Position numbers and translations under genes: made by a program. DNA of 64,000 bases from Ancrocorticia sp047602305 (lineage in GTDB: Bacteria; Actinomycetota; Actinomycetes; Actinomycetales; Actinomycetaceae), in the NCBI GenBank assembly GCA_047602305.1, contig JASGHO010000001.1, positions 3,162,001 through 3,226,000 of the forward strand, read 5' to 3'. Within the stretch, counting starts at the first letter, position 1, and each line of letters begins with the position of its first letter. Of this stretch, positions 34,161-41,850 are shown piece by piece. Under the pieces are notes generated by a model. That model was given only the letters and a program-made list of their open reading frames with translations. It made no database searches and was not told the DNA's origin.

Positions 34161-34207
34161 CCTCGTCCCACCTGCTGTGTATCCAGCCCCTTTGGTAGCA
34201 TCCAGGC

Positions 34208-34660
34208 ATGGCCATCAAACTGAACAACGTGGGTATCGCCGTCCGTGATCTCGAGGAGGCCATTGCTTTCTTTACGGACCTCGGTCTCACCGTGCTTGGA
34301 CGGGACACTGTGAGCGGAGAATGGGCCAGCACCGCTGTCGGCCTCGATGGCAACCACGCCAAAATCGCGCTGCTCCAAACTCCTGATGGAAACGGCCATA
34401 TCGAACTTTTTGAGTACATCCATCCCGACGCGATCGAGACGGAAGCGACCCTTCCCAACGAGATTGGTATGCACCGTGTCGCCTTCCAAGTGGACGACAT
34501 CGACGAGTCGATCGCGATTGCCGCAAGGCACGGCTGTTACCCGCTTCGTGGTGTCGCAACCTACGAGAACATCTACAAGTTGACGTACCTGCGCGGCCCG
34601 AGCGGAATCCTGGTCATGTTCGCCGAGGACCTGACCGTATCGTCCACTCCAAAAGACTGA
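34208..34660 (+). CDS. VOC-family (glyoxalase-like) protein
   Basis: A 150-residue vicinal-oxygen-chelate protein with two beta-alpha-beta-beta-beta modules (NNVGIAVRDLEEAIAFFTDLGLTVLGRD ... GMHRVAFQVDDIDESIAIAARHGCYPL ... YLRGPSGILVMFAED). Candidate metal ligands are His/Glu in these strands. Followed eight bases later by a second VOC gene. Substrate unknown. Confidence 0.83.
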   Translation: MAIKLNNVGIAVRDLEEAIAFFTDLGLTVLGRDTVSGEWASTAVGLDGNHAKIALLQTPDGNGHIELFEYIHPDAIETEATLPNEIGMHRVAFQVDDIDESIAIAARHGCYPLRGVATYENIYKLTYLRGPSGILVMFAEDLTVSSTPKD

Positions 34661-34667
34661 AGGGATC

Positions 34668-35099
34668 ATGGTGACCATGAGTTCATCGCCAAACAAAATA
34701 GTAGGGACGGTTGTCTGCTTGCCCGTCCGTGACCTCGAACGATCATTGCGCTTCTACCAAGCTGTTTTTGAACTTGCGGACCTTGAAGCGAATGAAGGAA
34801 TGGTTGTCGTCGAACTTCCTAACCTTTCACTCTTCCTCCTCGAAGAGAACGTCTTTGCGGACTACAGTCAGAAGGTAGGGCGTCAAGTGGCTTATCCAGA
34901 TGGAGGGAGCTCAGTCATCCTCAGTTGCGCGATCGATTCGAGAGAATCACTGGACAGCATACTGGAGGCGGCTGAAGTATCGGGTGGCACCGTCCCCAAA
35001 CCTGCGGTCGATGACGAATGGACGCGTCTGTACATTGGTTACTTCTTCGACCCAGATGGCCATCACTGGGAGCTTGCCCATTCGGATCAGCAAGGTTAA
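34668..35099 (+). CDS. VOC-family (glyoxalase/bleomycin-resistance-like) protein
   Basis: A 143-residue VOC protein (VVCLPVRDLERSLRFYQAVFELADLEAN ... YIGYFFDPDGHHWELAHSD). The last motif, with FFDPDGHxWEL, is typical of the glyoxalase/fosfomycin/bleomycin group, and the Glu is the usual metal ligand. GAAGGG precedes the ATG. Probably cotranscribed with the upstream VOC gene. Confidence 0.83.
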   Translation: MVTMSSSPNKIVGTVVCLPVRDLERSLRFYQAVFELADLEANEGMVVVELPNLSLFLLEENVFADYSQKVGRQVAYPDGGSSVILSCAIDSRESLDSILEAAEVSGGTVPKPAVDDEWTRLYIGYFFDPDGHHWELAHSDQQG

Positions 35100-35152
35100 A
35101 CCACCGGACCTATTTCCGCTAGTTGCTGTCTATTGCTCCTGTCAGTTGCGGT

Positions 35153-35632
35153 CTATCGGTTTGACTCCGCGCCGTCGTCGTTCTTACGTGGCCACAGCTG
35201 CCCGCGGCGCTCCTCGGCCTTCTCATTGAAGCGACGCATCAACGTGGCGAAGGCGCGGACGTCGTCGTCGCTCCAGCCGCTTGTGATTTCAGTGAAGGTT
35301 GCGTGCCGGGCTTCGAACTCTTCCTCAAGCCGTACGTTTCCCTCCTCGGATGGTTGGTGAAGCCAGGCCGCGCCGCCTTCTGGGTCGCGGACTTTCTCGA
35401 TGAGTCCGTGTTTGGCGGCGGCCGCGAGTTGCCGGTGTACGGTGGAAATGTCGAGTCCGAACGCCTCGGATAGCTGCGCAACCGTCATCGGCCCCTCGGC
35501 TTTCAAACGAGCCAGAAGCAGCGTCGCGCTGCGGTCGAGATGTGCCTGCCTGCCGTAGGGTCCGGTGCTGTGAACCACGTGCCGTTGCATGAGCATGTGT
35601 TCGTAAAGCAGGGAATCGAGTGGGTCGGACAT
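35153..35632 (-). CDS. MarR-family transcriptional regulator
   Basis: A 159-residue regulator with the MarR winged helix (about 40-110: ATLLLARLKAEGPMTVAQLSEAFGLDISTVHRQLAAAAKHGLIEKVRDPEGGAAWLHQPSEEG). Divergent from an MFS exporter with twin sites between them, the classic arrangement for a repressor of a drug exporter. Confidence 0.88.
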   Translation of the reverse strand: MSDPLDSLLYEHMLMQRHVVHSTGPYGRQAHLDRSATLLLARLKAEGPMTVAQLSEAFGLDISTVHRQLAAAAKHGLIEKVRDPEGGAAWLHQPSEEGNVRLEEEFEARHATFTEITSGWSDDDVRAFATLMRRFNEKAEERRGQLWPRKNDDGAESNR

Positions 35633-35877
35633 TATTTCTCCAGTCGGACTGCGGTTGGCTGCTGGGCAATTTGGGGCTGTCGGGTTATTTGTGGCCCCGG
35701 GTGTTGGTATTCGAAGTTGTTGGTGTGCGAAGTTGTTGGTGTGCGAAAACTTGGGCTTCCAGTTGGGGTAAGGCTACCGAATAGTCGTGAGAGAAAGCCG
35801 ACATGGGGCGCCCTGTTTCCTTCAAAACTGGTGGTCAGGATACTTATGTGAGCGAGAAGACCATATTTCTCTCCTAA

Positions 35878-35904
35878 TTGCATGATACAAATTGCATCAT
35901 ACAA
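35878..35904. promoter_or_regulatory. Twin MarR-type operator sites
   Basis: TTGCATGATACAA (35878-35890) and TTGCATCATACAA (35892-35904), each a near-palindrome and 14 bases apart. They lie just upstream of the MFS gene in the divergent region. A 16-bp tandem duplication (GAAGTTGTTGGTGTGC, 35714-35745) also lies in the 290-base gap. Confidence 0.65.
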
Positions 35905-35919
35905 ATTTCTAGGTGAAGG

Positions 35920-37419
35920 GTGAAACCTGCTGTGCTGACAGCGTCTGACGAACAAGAATTAGGCCACGTTGACCGCTCGAACGGAACGACTGGCGTCACA
36001 AGCGATGCGTGGATGGTCGAGGGTGGTGGGAAGACTGCTAGCGGGAGTGGGAAGACTGCCGACGGCGGCGCAAAGACTGCCGAGGGCGGTGCAAACCAAG
36101 CCCGGCTCATGACGCCGGCCTTCGTACTGGCCTGGGTTGTGAATTTCTGCCAGTACCTGGTCTTCTACGTCCTCGTCACGACCATGGCCTTGTACGCAGT
36201 CAAGCAATTCGCCGCCTCGGACGCCGCAAGTGGCCTGGCCTCCAGCGCCTTCGTTGTGGGAGCAACGTTCGCTCGCGTGTTCTCGGGTTACCTTGTTGAC
36301 ACGTTTGGCCAGCGCAAGATCCTTGTTGTCTCGCTTGTCGTGGTGGTGATCGCCTGCGGTCTGTACCTCCCGGCGGCCTCGCTATCGCTATTGATTCTGG
36401 TTCGCATGCTCCACGGCATCGGGTACGCATTTGCCAGCACGGCCACGATGGCCCTGGCGCAGTCGGCCATCCCCGCCGACCGCCGCGCTGAAGGAACCGG
36501 ATACTACGCCCTCGGCTCCACCCTGGCCACGGCGATCGGGCCGGCAATCGGCCTCATGATCGTTAACGATTTCAGCTACTCAGGGCTTTTTTGGACCTCT
36601 CTGGCGACCGCTGTTGTTGGTCTACTCTTGGGCCTTGCACTTCACCGTTTCACGCGCCAGCCCATCCCCGATGGGGCCGACGCACGCGGCTTGGTTCTGG
36701 ACGCCGAAACCTCTGCTGGGTCCGCTGGATCCACCGGAGCCGTGTCCGCTAAATCCGCCAACTCTGCTGGGTCCGGCGCCAAAACCGCCGCCAAGCCCGG
36801 CATCGAAACCGCCGCACCGACCGAGACTCGCGAAAGCTTCTCTCTTCGCACCATCGCCCACCCGGCGGTTGTGCCGATCGGTACCTTCATGCTGATGGTT
36901 GGCCTGTGCTACGCGGGCGTCATCACCTACCTCAATGCGTACTCCGAGGAGCGCGATGTCGTCTCCGGTGCCAGCATGTTCTTCCTTGCCTACGCCGCCG
37001 CCATGTTCGTCATGCGTTTCGTGCTCGGCAAGTTGCAGGATCGCCGCGGCGACAACGTCGTCGTTTACCTTGGACTCGTGTCCTTCGCGATTGCGCTCGT
37101 CATCCTCGCCATGGCAAATCAGGACTGGCAGGTTATCGTTGCGGGTGCTTTCACCGGGCTTGGTTACGGCACGCTGATGCCAGCCTCCCAAGCGATTGCC
37201 GTCCGCATGGTTCCTGCTCACAAGCTCGGCACCGGCATCTCCACGCTGCTCCTGCTCACGGATCTGGGCATCGGTCTCGGCCCGATTTTCCTCGGTTTCC
37301 TTGTTGCGAAGACCGGCTACGGCTCCATGTATGCGCTCTTGGCCATGCTTGTGGTGCTCGCCGCGATCTTCTACCACCTCGCCCACGGCCGTAAGGACAT
37401 CGCGAAGCCGAACGCGTAG
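35920..37419 (+). CDS. MFS transporter, likely exporter
   Basis: A 499-residue major-facilitator protein with about 12 membrane helices (first near residues 66-88) and the loop-2 motif GYLVDTFGQRKIL. The ~60-residue N-terminus is a Gly/Lys/Thr/Ala repeat (GGGKTASGSGKTADGGAKTAEGG) and the central loop (about 262-300) is Ser/Ala/Gly-rich; both look like recent low-complexity expansions. GTG start with GAAGG upstream. Substrate unknown; the MarR neighbour suggests a toxic compound. Confidence 0.88.
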   Translation: MKPAVLTASDEQELGHVDRSNGTTGVTSDAWMVEGGGKTASGSGKTADGGAKTAEGGANQARLMTPAFVLAWVVNFCQYLVFYVLVTTMALYAVKQFAASDAASGLASSAFVVGATFARVFSGYLVDTFGQRKILVVSLVVVVIACGLYLPAASLSLLILVRMLHGIGYAFASTATMALAQSAIPADRRAEGTGYYALGSTLATAIGPAIGLMIVNDFSYSGLFWTSLATAVVGLLLGLALHRFTRQPIPDGADARGLVLDAETSAGSAGSTGAVSAKSANSAGSGAKTAAKPGIETAAPTETRESFSLRTIAHPAVVPIGTFMLMVGLCYAGVITYLNAYSEERDVVSGASMFFLAYAAAMFVMRFVLGKLQDRRGDNVVVYLGLVSFAIALVILAMANQDWQVIVAGAFTGLGYGTLMPASQAIAVRMVPAHKLGTGISTLLLLTDLGIGLGPIFLGFLVAKTGYGSMYALLAMLVVLAAIFYHLAHGRKDIAKPNA

Positions 37420-37492
37420 TACTAGGCGTTGGTTCGCTTGTCCCTTTTGCGTATTCCTTGCCCAATGGCGCGGTTTGTTTCGGCGCTCCACT

Positions 37493-37722
37493 AAAGGAGT
37501 GATAGTCCGGCAAAGGAGTGACAGCGCGAACGCTGTCGTCGCTATCACTCCTTTGCCGCGCTGTCATTTCTTCCCGTGTGTCGGGCAGCCCATCTTTCCG
37601 TGTGCCTGGCAGTCCAAGACGGTTGCCGGACATGTGTTTCTTCATCTTTTGTTCCCTAAGTGGGCATGAGAGCGAGCACTGTGCCGTATGCGGCACGGAT
37701 ATCGCTGTGAAGCCCAGTTAGG
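37493..37722. repeat. Composite palindromic repeat, copy B
   Basis: Module one has direct AAAGGAGTGATAG/AAAGGAGTGACAG copies facing GCTATCACTCCTTTGCC. Module two is a ~70-base hairpin from CCTAAGTGGGC (37654) to GCCCAGTTAGG (37722) with GTGCCGTATGCGGCAC at its tip. Both modules match 11325-11524. It lies between convergent genes and overlaps the acetyltransferase stop. Confidence 0.75.
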
Positions 37723-38425
37723 GCGACGGCGCCACCTGCTCCAGTTCGTCGACGCTTCCGGCCATGATGGTCCGAACGTGCGTGGTGATGAGATCAAGCG
37801 GCCAGTCCCACCAGGCGAGGGCGAGCAGGCGGGCGATGTCGCTATCGTTGAAACGCTGACGGATAACTCGCGCGGGATTTCCACCGACAACGGCGTAGTC
37901 CGGGACGTCATCGACTACAACGGATCCCGACGCGATGATCGCGCCGTGGCCGATACGGACGCCGGGCATGATGGTGGCGCGGTAGCCGGTCCAGACGTCG
38001 TTGCCCACAACTGTGTCCCCGCGGCCGGGAAGGCCGGTGATGAGGTCGAAGCTGCTGGACCACGCGCCGCCCATGATGGGGAACGGGAAGGTGGATGGGC
38101 CGTCCATGCGGTGATTCGCACCGTTCATGATGGAGCGAATGCCTTCGCCGAACGCGCAGAACTTACCGATGATGAGCTTTTCCGGGCCGTAATGGTAGAG
38201 CACGTTGCGGGTTTCGAAGGCGGTGGGAGCGGTGGCGTCGTCGTAGTAGGAGAAGTCGCCCACTTCGATGAGCGGAGACGTGACCAGCGGCTTGAGGAGC
38301 ACGACCCGGGGCTGTCCGGGGATCGGATGGAGGATAGTCGGATCCGGTGGAAGGTTCGGGTCCAACGGGGGAGCAGAGTCTGGCAAGAGAGCCGAGTCTG
38401 GTGGGAGATTCTCGTTCATGGTCAC
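37718..38425 (-). CDS. CatB/Vat-type hexapeptide acetyltransferase
   Basis: A 235-residue left-handed beta-helix acetyltransferase of the xenobiotic group (VGDFSYYDDATAP, KLIIGKFCAFGEGIRSIMNGANHRMD, TVVGNDVWTGYRATIMPGVRIGHGAIIASGSVVVDDVPDYAVVGGNPARVIRQRF). The catalytic His is in NGANHRMDG. This group includes chloramphenicol (CatB) and streptogramin (Vat) enzymes as well as many without resistance function. The N-terminal ~45 residues are a Pro/Asp/Leu repeat (PPDSALLPDSAPPLDPNLPPDP). Confidence 0.87.
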   Translation of the reverse strand: MTMNENLPPDSALLPDSAPPLDPNLPPDPTILHPIPGQPRVVLLKPLVTSPLIEVGDFSYYDDATAPTAFETRNVLYHYGPEKLIIGKFCAFGEGIRSIMNGANHRMDGPSTFPFPIMGGAWSSSFDLITGLPGRGDTVVGNDVWTGYRATIMPGVRIGHGAIIASGSVVVDDVPDYAVVGGNPARVIRQRFNDSDIARLLALAWWDWPLDLITTHVRTIMAGSVDELEQVAPSP

Positions 38426-38592
38426 CGCTTCATGTTGCTGGGATTGTTCTCGACCATAGCTGAGTAGGTGACTGCGCGGAAAGTGTTCGAGAGCTCGGGC
38501 TACTGGAACAGTGGGTTAGTGCCGGGTTTCGGGCCGTGTCGTGGTGCTGTCCCTGATACGACGTGAGGAACAGAAAATGGTAGCGTGGCGAG

Positions 38593-39162
38593 ATGGTAAA
38601 TGGTGGTGTGAGAAGTACCGGGGCTGTCGTCTCTCTGGTGGTCCCTGAGATGGGTCACGCTACTGAACTCTTGGAACTCGTTAACCGAAACCAGGAGCAT
38701 TTCGCGCCTGGTGAGCCGCTGCGGCCGGATTCTTATTTCACGTTGGACGCACAACGCAAGGTGATCCGAGGCTGGAAAGCGGCGCGGGAATCGAGTGATA
38801 GTTATGCGTGGTTGATCGAGTACGAAGGGCAGATTGTCGGGAGAGCGAGCCTGAATATTGTGATTCGTGGGGCGTTCCAGTCCGCGAGCGTTGCGTACGC
38901 GGTGGATCGGGAGGCCACGAGACGCGGTATTGCCACTGCCGCGCTGCTCCAGATGGTCGACTTCGCGTTCGCCAAACTTGATCTCCATAGGCTGCAAGGC
39001 GAGACGCTCCTGACGAACCACGCCTCGCAAGCCACGCTGCAACGGTGTGGATTCGTCCGGTACGGAACTGCGCCGGACTATCTTTTCATCCAGGGACGGT
39101 GGCGCGATCACGTCCTGTTTCAGCGGCTCAATCCGAACCATTCGTCGTTGCAGAGCGGGTAA
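38593..39162 (+). CDS. GNAT acetyltransferase, RimJ/RimL type
   Basis: A 189-residue protein with the RimJ/RimL pattern: LNIVIRGAFQSASVAYAVDREATRRGIATAALLQMVDFAF (acetyl-CoA loop RRGIAT about 116-121) and HRLQGETLLTNHASQATLQRCGFVRYG. Probably acetylates a protein N-terminus or small amine. Preceded at 38578 by AATGGTAGCG; divergent from the CatB-type gene. Confidence 0.83.
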   Translation: MVNGGVRSTGAVVSLVVPEMGHATELLELVNRNQEHFAPGEPLRPDSYFTLDAQRKVIRGWKAARESSDSYAWLIEYEGQIVGRASLNIVIRGAFQSASVAYAVDREATRRGIATAALLQMVDFAFAKLDLHRLQGETLLTNHASQATLQRCGFVRYGTAPDYLFIQGRWRDHVLFQRLNPNHSSLQSG

Positions 39163-39202
39163 CAGATTGCAGGTTGGCGACGGCTTGAGGGCAAGGGGGA
39201 TG

Positions 39203-39236
39203 TAACGTCTAGCGTTATTAACGGAAGGCGTTATAG
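39203..39236 (+). promoter_or_regulatory. Putative HigA operator/promoter
   Basis: TAACG (39203), GCGTTATTAACG (39212) and GGCGTTATAG (39227) form overlapping direct and inverted GCGTTA repeats. TTATAG could be the -10. Typical of autoregulated antitoxins. Confidence 0.5.
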
Positions 39237-39245
39237 TCTGGATGG

Positions 39246-39542
39246 ATGATTAACAAGATAGATCCAATACATCCGGGCGAGATCTTGATGGAAGATTTCA
39301 TCAAAGGATTTGGTATCACGCAGAACAAACTCGCTGTGTCGATTGGGGTTCCGCCTCGCCGAATCAATGAGATCGTGCATGGCAAGCGCGGAATCTCGGC
39401 AGACACAGCAATTCGACTAGCGCGATACTTCGGAACGTCCGAAGAATTTTGGATGAACTTGCAGTCGTACTACGAATTGAGGGTTCAACGGCAAGCTTTG
39501 AAAGAACAGATCAAAGCGATCGAGCCTTTAGCTGCTGCGTGA
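39246..39542 (+). CDS. HigA-family antitoxin, orphan
   Basis: A 98-residue VapI/HigA antitoxin (PIHPGEILMEDFIKGFGITQNKLAVSIGVPPRRINEIVHGKRGISADTAIRLARYFGTSEEFWMNLQ), a complete XRE domain with the typical C-terminal helix. No HigB toxin precedes it: the upstream 80 bases hold only the operator. It may control other genes or neutralise a toxin elsewhere; a HigB remnant exists at 19796-19891. Confidence 0.9.
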   Translation: MINKIDPIHPGEILMEDFIKGFGITQNKLAVSIGVPPRRINEIVHGKRGISADTAIRLARYFGTSEEFWMNLQSYYELRVQRQALKEQIKAIEPLAAA

Positions 39543-39583
39543 ATTTTATGGCTGGGTGGCCTGTAGTGGAGTGTTTGCTGGGA

Positions 39584-40525
39584 TTACCTTCCGAACATCA
39601 GGTGCTGGGGCTTGGGAATCGGGAGGTCCCACTCAACTGCGTTCCACGGAGAGCTCGGATCTGAGGTGAGAAGATTCTGGGCGTGGAGGTCGTGTCGCAT
39701 GCGCTCGGCTGCCTCCGCGCCATTGTCTGCTGTCCAGTACCAGCGGCCACGAAGAAAATTGAGACCCATGTCGGTCCACGAGGGATAACGTTCCTGGAGC
39801 AGCTTCGATGCGACGAGCGCGGTATCCACGGCTTCTTCCTCACGGAGAAGACCTGCCGCCACTCCCGCCCGGCACAACATAATGGCGCGCACGAGATCCC
39901 ACGCGAGGAAATCGATGCTCGTGGCGTCGTTCGTGTTCGATTGGACCCACTGGAATCGAAGGAGGCTCGCTACCGCCTGAGGGTCAATGTTCGCCTGCGC
40001 CCTGAGAACCTCGAAGGCCACCTGCCTGTCAGAATCACCAAGCTCGGACCAGCGCCGACGTTCGCTATCGAAACTCTGACGGTTACCGGTGTAGAGCAAG
40101 AAGTAGATCTGCTCGCGAAGCTCAGCTGGCGTATGAGCGCCCCACACCGTTGCGAGCATCTCGGCTTCTACCTGCGGTTCCAGGAAGGTAAAGACGTCTA
40201 CCGGGGCGGAGCGGCACAGCGCGTACGACGTGCTCGCGACCATCGGCCATGCCGCGGGATCGCCGTGCAACTGCGCCGGGCTGTTGCGCCAGTGGATGGT
40301 GTGGTGCGCGTCGAGCTCGGCCTGTTCCTTCTTGGAAAGCTTCGTGGGAGCAAGTGCGCGGGCTTGGCCTGTGCTGTCCGCACCCGCGCCTGTGCTGCCT
40401 GCACCCGCGCCCCCGATCCCCGCACGGTCTTGCGCCGTTCGTTGCTTGTTGGCACGTATGCCAGCCCATCCGAGAACGATCAACACGACAGGGAGCGCAA
40501 ACCCAAGAATTTCAACAATACTCAC
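39584..40525 (-). CDS. DUF1266-domain membrane-anchored protein
   Basis: A 313-residue protein. An N-terminal membrane helix (about 5-24), then a Gly/Ala/Ser-rich linker (GIGGAGAGSTGAGADSTG, about 37-54), then a DUF1266-like domain with LAWDLVRAIMLCRAGVAAG and SWTDMGLNFLRGRWYWT. Related proteins (YbeU/YbeR type) have no firm function. Confidence 0.75.
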   Translation of the reverse strand: MSIVEILGFALPVVLIVLGWAGIRANKQRTAQDRAGIGGAGAGSTGAGADSTGQARALAPTKLSKKEQAELDAHHTIHWRNSPAQLHGDPAAWPMVASTSYALCRSAPVDVFTFLEPQVEAEMLATVWGAHTPAELREQIYFLLYTGNRQSFDSERRRWSELGDSDRQVAFEVLRAQANIDPQAVASLLRFQWVQSNTNDATSIDFLAWDLVRAIMLCRAGVAAGLLREEEAVDTALVASKLLQERYPSWTDMGLNFLRGRWYWTADNGAEAAERMRHDLHAQNLLTSDPSSPWNAVEWDLPIPKPQHLMFGR

Positions 40526-40630
40526 CTGTTGAGCCTACGTCAGAGTGTTCATACGAGCCACCTGTTTCGCGGGCGAATCAAGAGATCGTGCCTTCGCCAC
40601 ACCCCAGTTTCCACCGAGATATTTCATGGA

Positions 40631-40686
40631 TGGCGGCGAGAGCGCTCTATCCGGTCATATATCCAGATAGAGCGCTCTCGCCGCCA
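40631..40686. repeat. Long perfect hairpin, copy 2
   Basis: 21-bp perfect arms (40631-40651 and 40666-40686, TGGCGGCGAGAGCGC...) with loop CGGTCATATATCCA. Relative to 22196-22253, two T-A pairs are C-G here, so the stem is conserved although the sequence changed. Confidence 0.85.
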
Positions 40687-40695
40687 CGTATGTCG

Positions 40696-40740
40696 TTGGA
40701 TGAGGGAAGCCTGCCGTATTGGATGAGGGAAGCCTGCCGT
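40696..40740. repeat. 23-bp tandem duplication
   Basis: TTGGATGAGGGAAGCCTGCC occurs at 40696 and 40719 with a 23-base period, upstream of the phosphatase gene. Confidence 0.8.
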
Positions 40741-40811
40741 GGTCGCGGTTCAGGCGGGCCGCTTCTCCTATAGTGGATGGTGAGAACGTGCATCAAAGGA
40801 GAAGCGCCCGC

Positions 40812-41669
40812 ATGACAACCACACCAGATTCCGCCCGCCCTGCCAGTGCCGCACCGGACAGCATCCCAGTGTCGAGCGCCCCAGCGCTCAGCGGCAATCT
40901 CGCCCGCCCTGCTGACTCCACGGGTAAGTACCAGCACGCCGGTTTCTATAACTTACGCGAGGCTGGCGGGCTGCCCACCGCCAACGGCAGAATCCGTACC
41001 GGCCGCCTCCTACGCTCCGATTTTCCAGCAATGATCAGCACCGACGCAGCAGCGTTCTTCCGCGAATTGCCGCTGGCTGCGGTCGTCGATCTTCGGGACC
41101 CGGACGAAATCGACACCAACCCGAAGGCGTTCTGGGATGCCGGTTTCAGCGTTGTGGAGCGCCCGATTTTCTCGGGTTCCATCGCGTCGATGACTACCGG
41201 GGTGCCAGCCGTTGAGGAGCTCTACCTCACCATGTTGGAGCGCTTCCCGGTCCAGCTCGCGGCGGCCGTCGGCGACATCGCGGACTCGGTGGAAAGCGGC
41301 GCGGTCCTCGTCCACTGCACGGCGGGCAAGGATCGCACGGGCATGGTCATCGCGCTCATCCAGTCACTGCTCGGCGTCCGCGACGACGACGTCATCACCA
41401 CCTACGCCCGTACACAGGCCAACCTCTCCGGCGAGTGGCTGGTGGGGATGTATCGAAAGCTCCGGCACCTCGCGGCGAACGATCCCAGGTTCGCCAACCT
41501 CGACGAGCGCGATCTTGACCCGCTCCTTGTTGGGTCCCCGCCGGAGGCGATGCGCTCGGCCCTTGACTGGATTGACCGCACTAGCGGCTCTGCGGAAACC
41601 TTCCTCCGCGACAACGGCTTGGAAGCTGATCAGGTGGGCGCCCTGCGCGAGGTGCTGCTTGAACGCTAG
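40812..41669 (+). CDS. Tyrosine-protein phosphatase (dual-specificity-like)
   Basis: A 285-residue phosphatase of the actinobacterial PtpB-like group. The active-site loop HCTAGKDRTG (about 168-177, Cys169 nucleophile, Arg175) is intact, and RDPDEIDTNPKAF (about 97-109) supplies the upstream Asp region. A ~40-residue Ser/Ala/Pro leader precedes the domain. ATG at 40812 with AAAGGAG upstream. Could act on phosphotyrosine or phosphoinositides. Confidence 0.88.
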   Translation: MTTTPDSARPASAAPDSIPVSSAPALSGNLARPADSTGKYQHAGFYNLREAGGLPTANGRIRTGRLLRSDFPAMISTDAAAFFRELPLAAVVDLRDPDEIDTNPKAFWDAGFSVVERPIFSGSIASMTTGVPAVEELYLTMLERFPVQLAAAVGDIADSVESGAVLVHCTAGKDRTGMVIALIQSLLGVRDDDVITTYARTQANLSGEWLVGMYRKLRHLAANDPRFANLDERDLDPLLVGSPPEAMRSALDWIDRTSGSAETFLRDNGLEADQVGALREVLLER

Positions 41670-41704
41670 GGGGCTTGAACGCTAGGGGGCTTGAACGCCA
41701 GGGG
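41658..41704. repeat. 16-bp tandem repeat spanning a stop codon
   Basis: CTTGAACGCTAGGGGG occurs three times (41658, 41674, 41690). The first copy encodes the last residues and stop of the phosphatase gene. Confidence 0.85.
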
Positions 41705-41746
41705 TGACTGATCCGTTGCCCCTCGGCCGGACACCCTCAAAATCTA

Positions 41747-41805
41747 TCTCCGTAATCCCGCACCCTGTGTACCCATGACACACGAGATGCGGGATTACGG
41801 AGATG
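41747..41805. terminator. Perfect hairpin between convergent genes
   Basis: ATCTCCGTAATCCCGCA (41747-41763) pairs perfectly with 41789-41805, with an inner TGTGT/ACACA stem, followed by GTTTTT on the plus strand and preceded by A's. Probably a bidirectional terminator. It is a sister of the degenerate copy at 28503-28568. Confidence 0.75.
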
Positions 41806-41850
41806 TTTTTCAGGACACCCCGATCCGGCTCAAGAAATTCGCGGAGCCAG

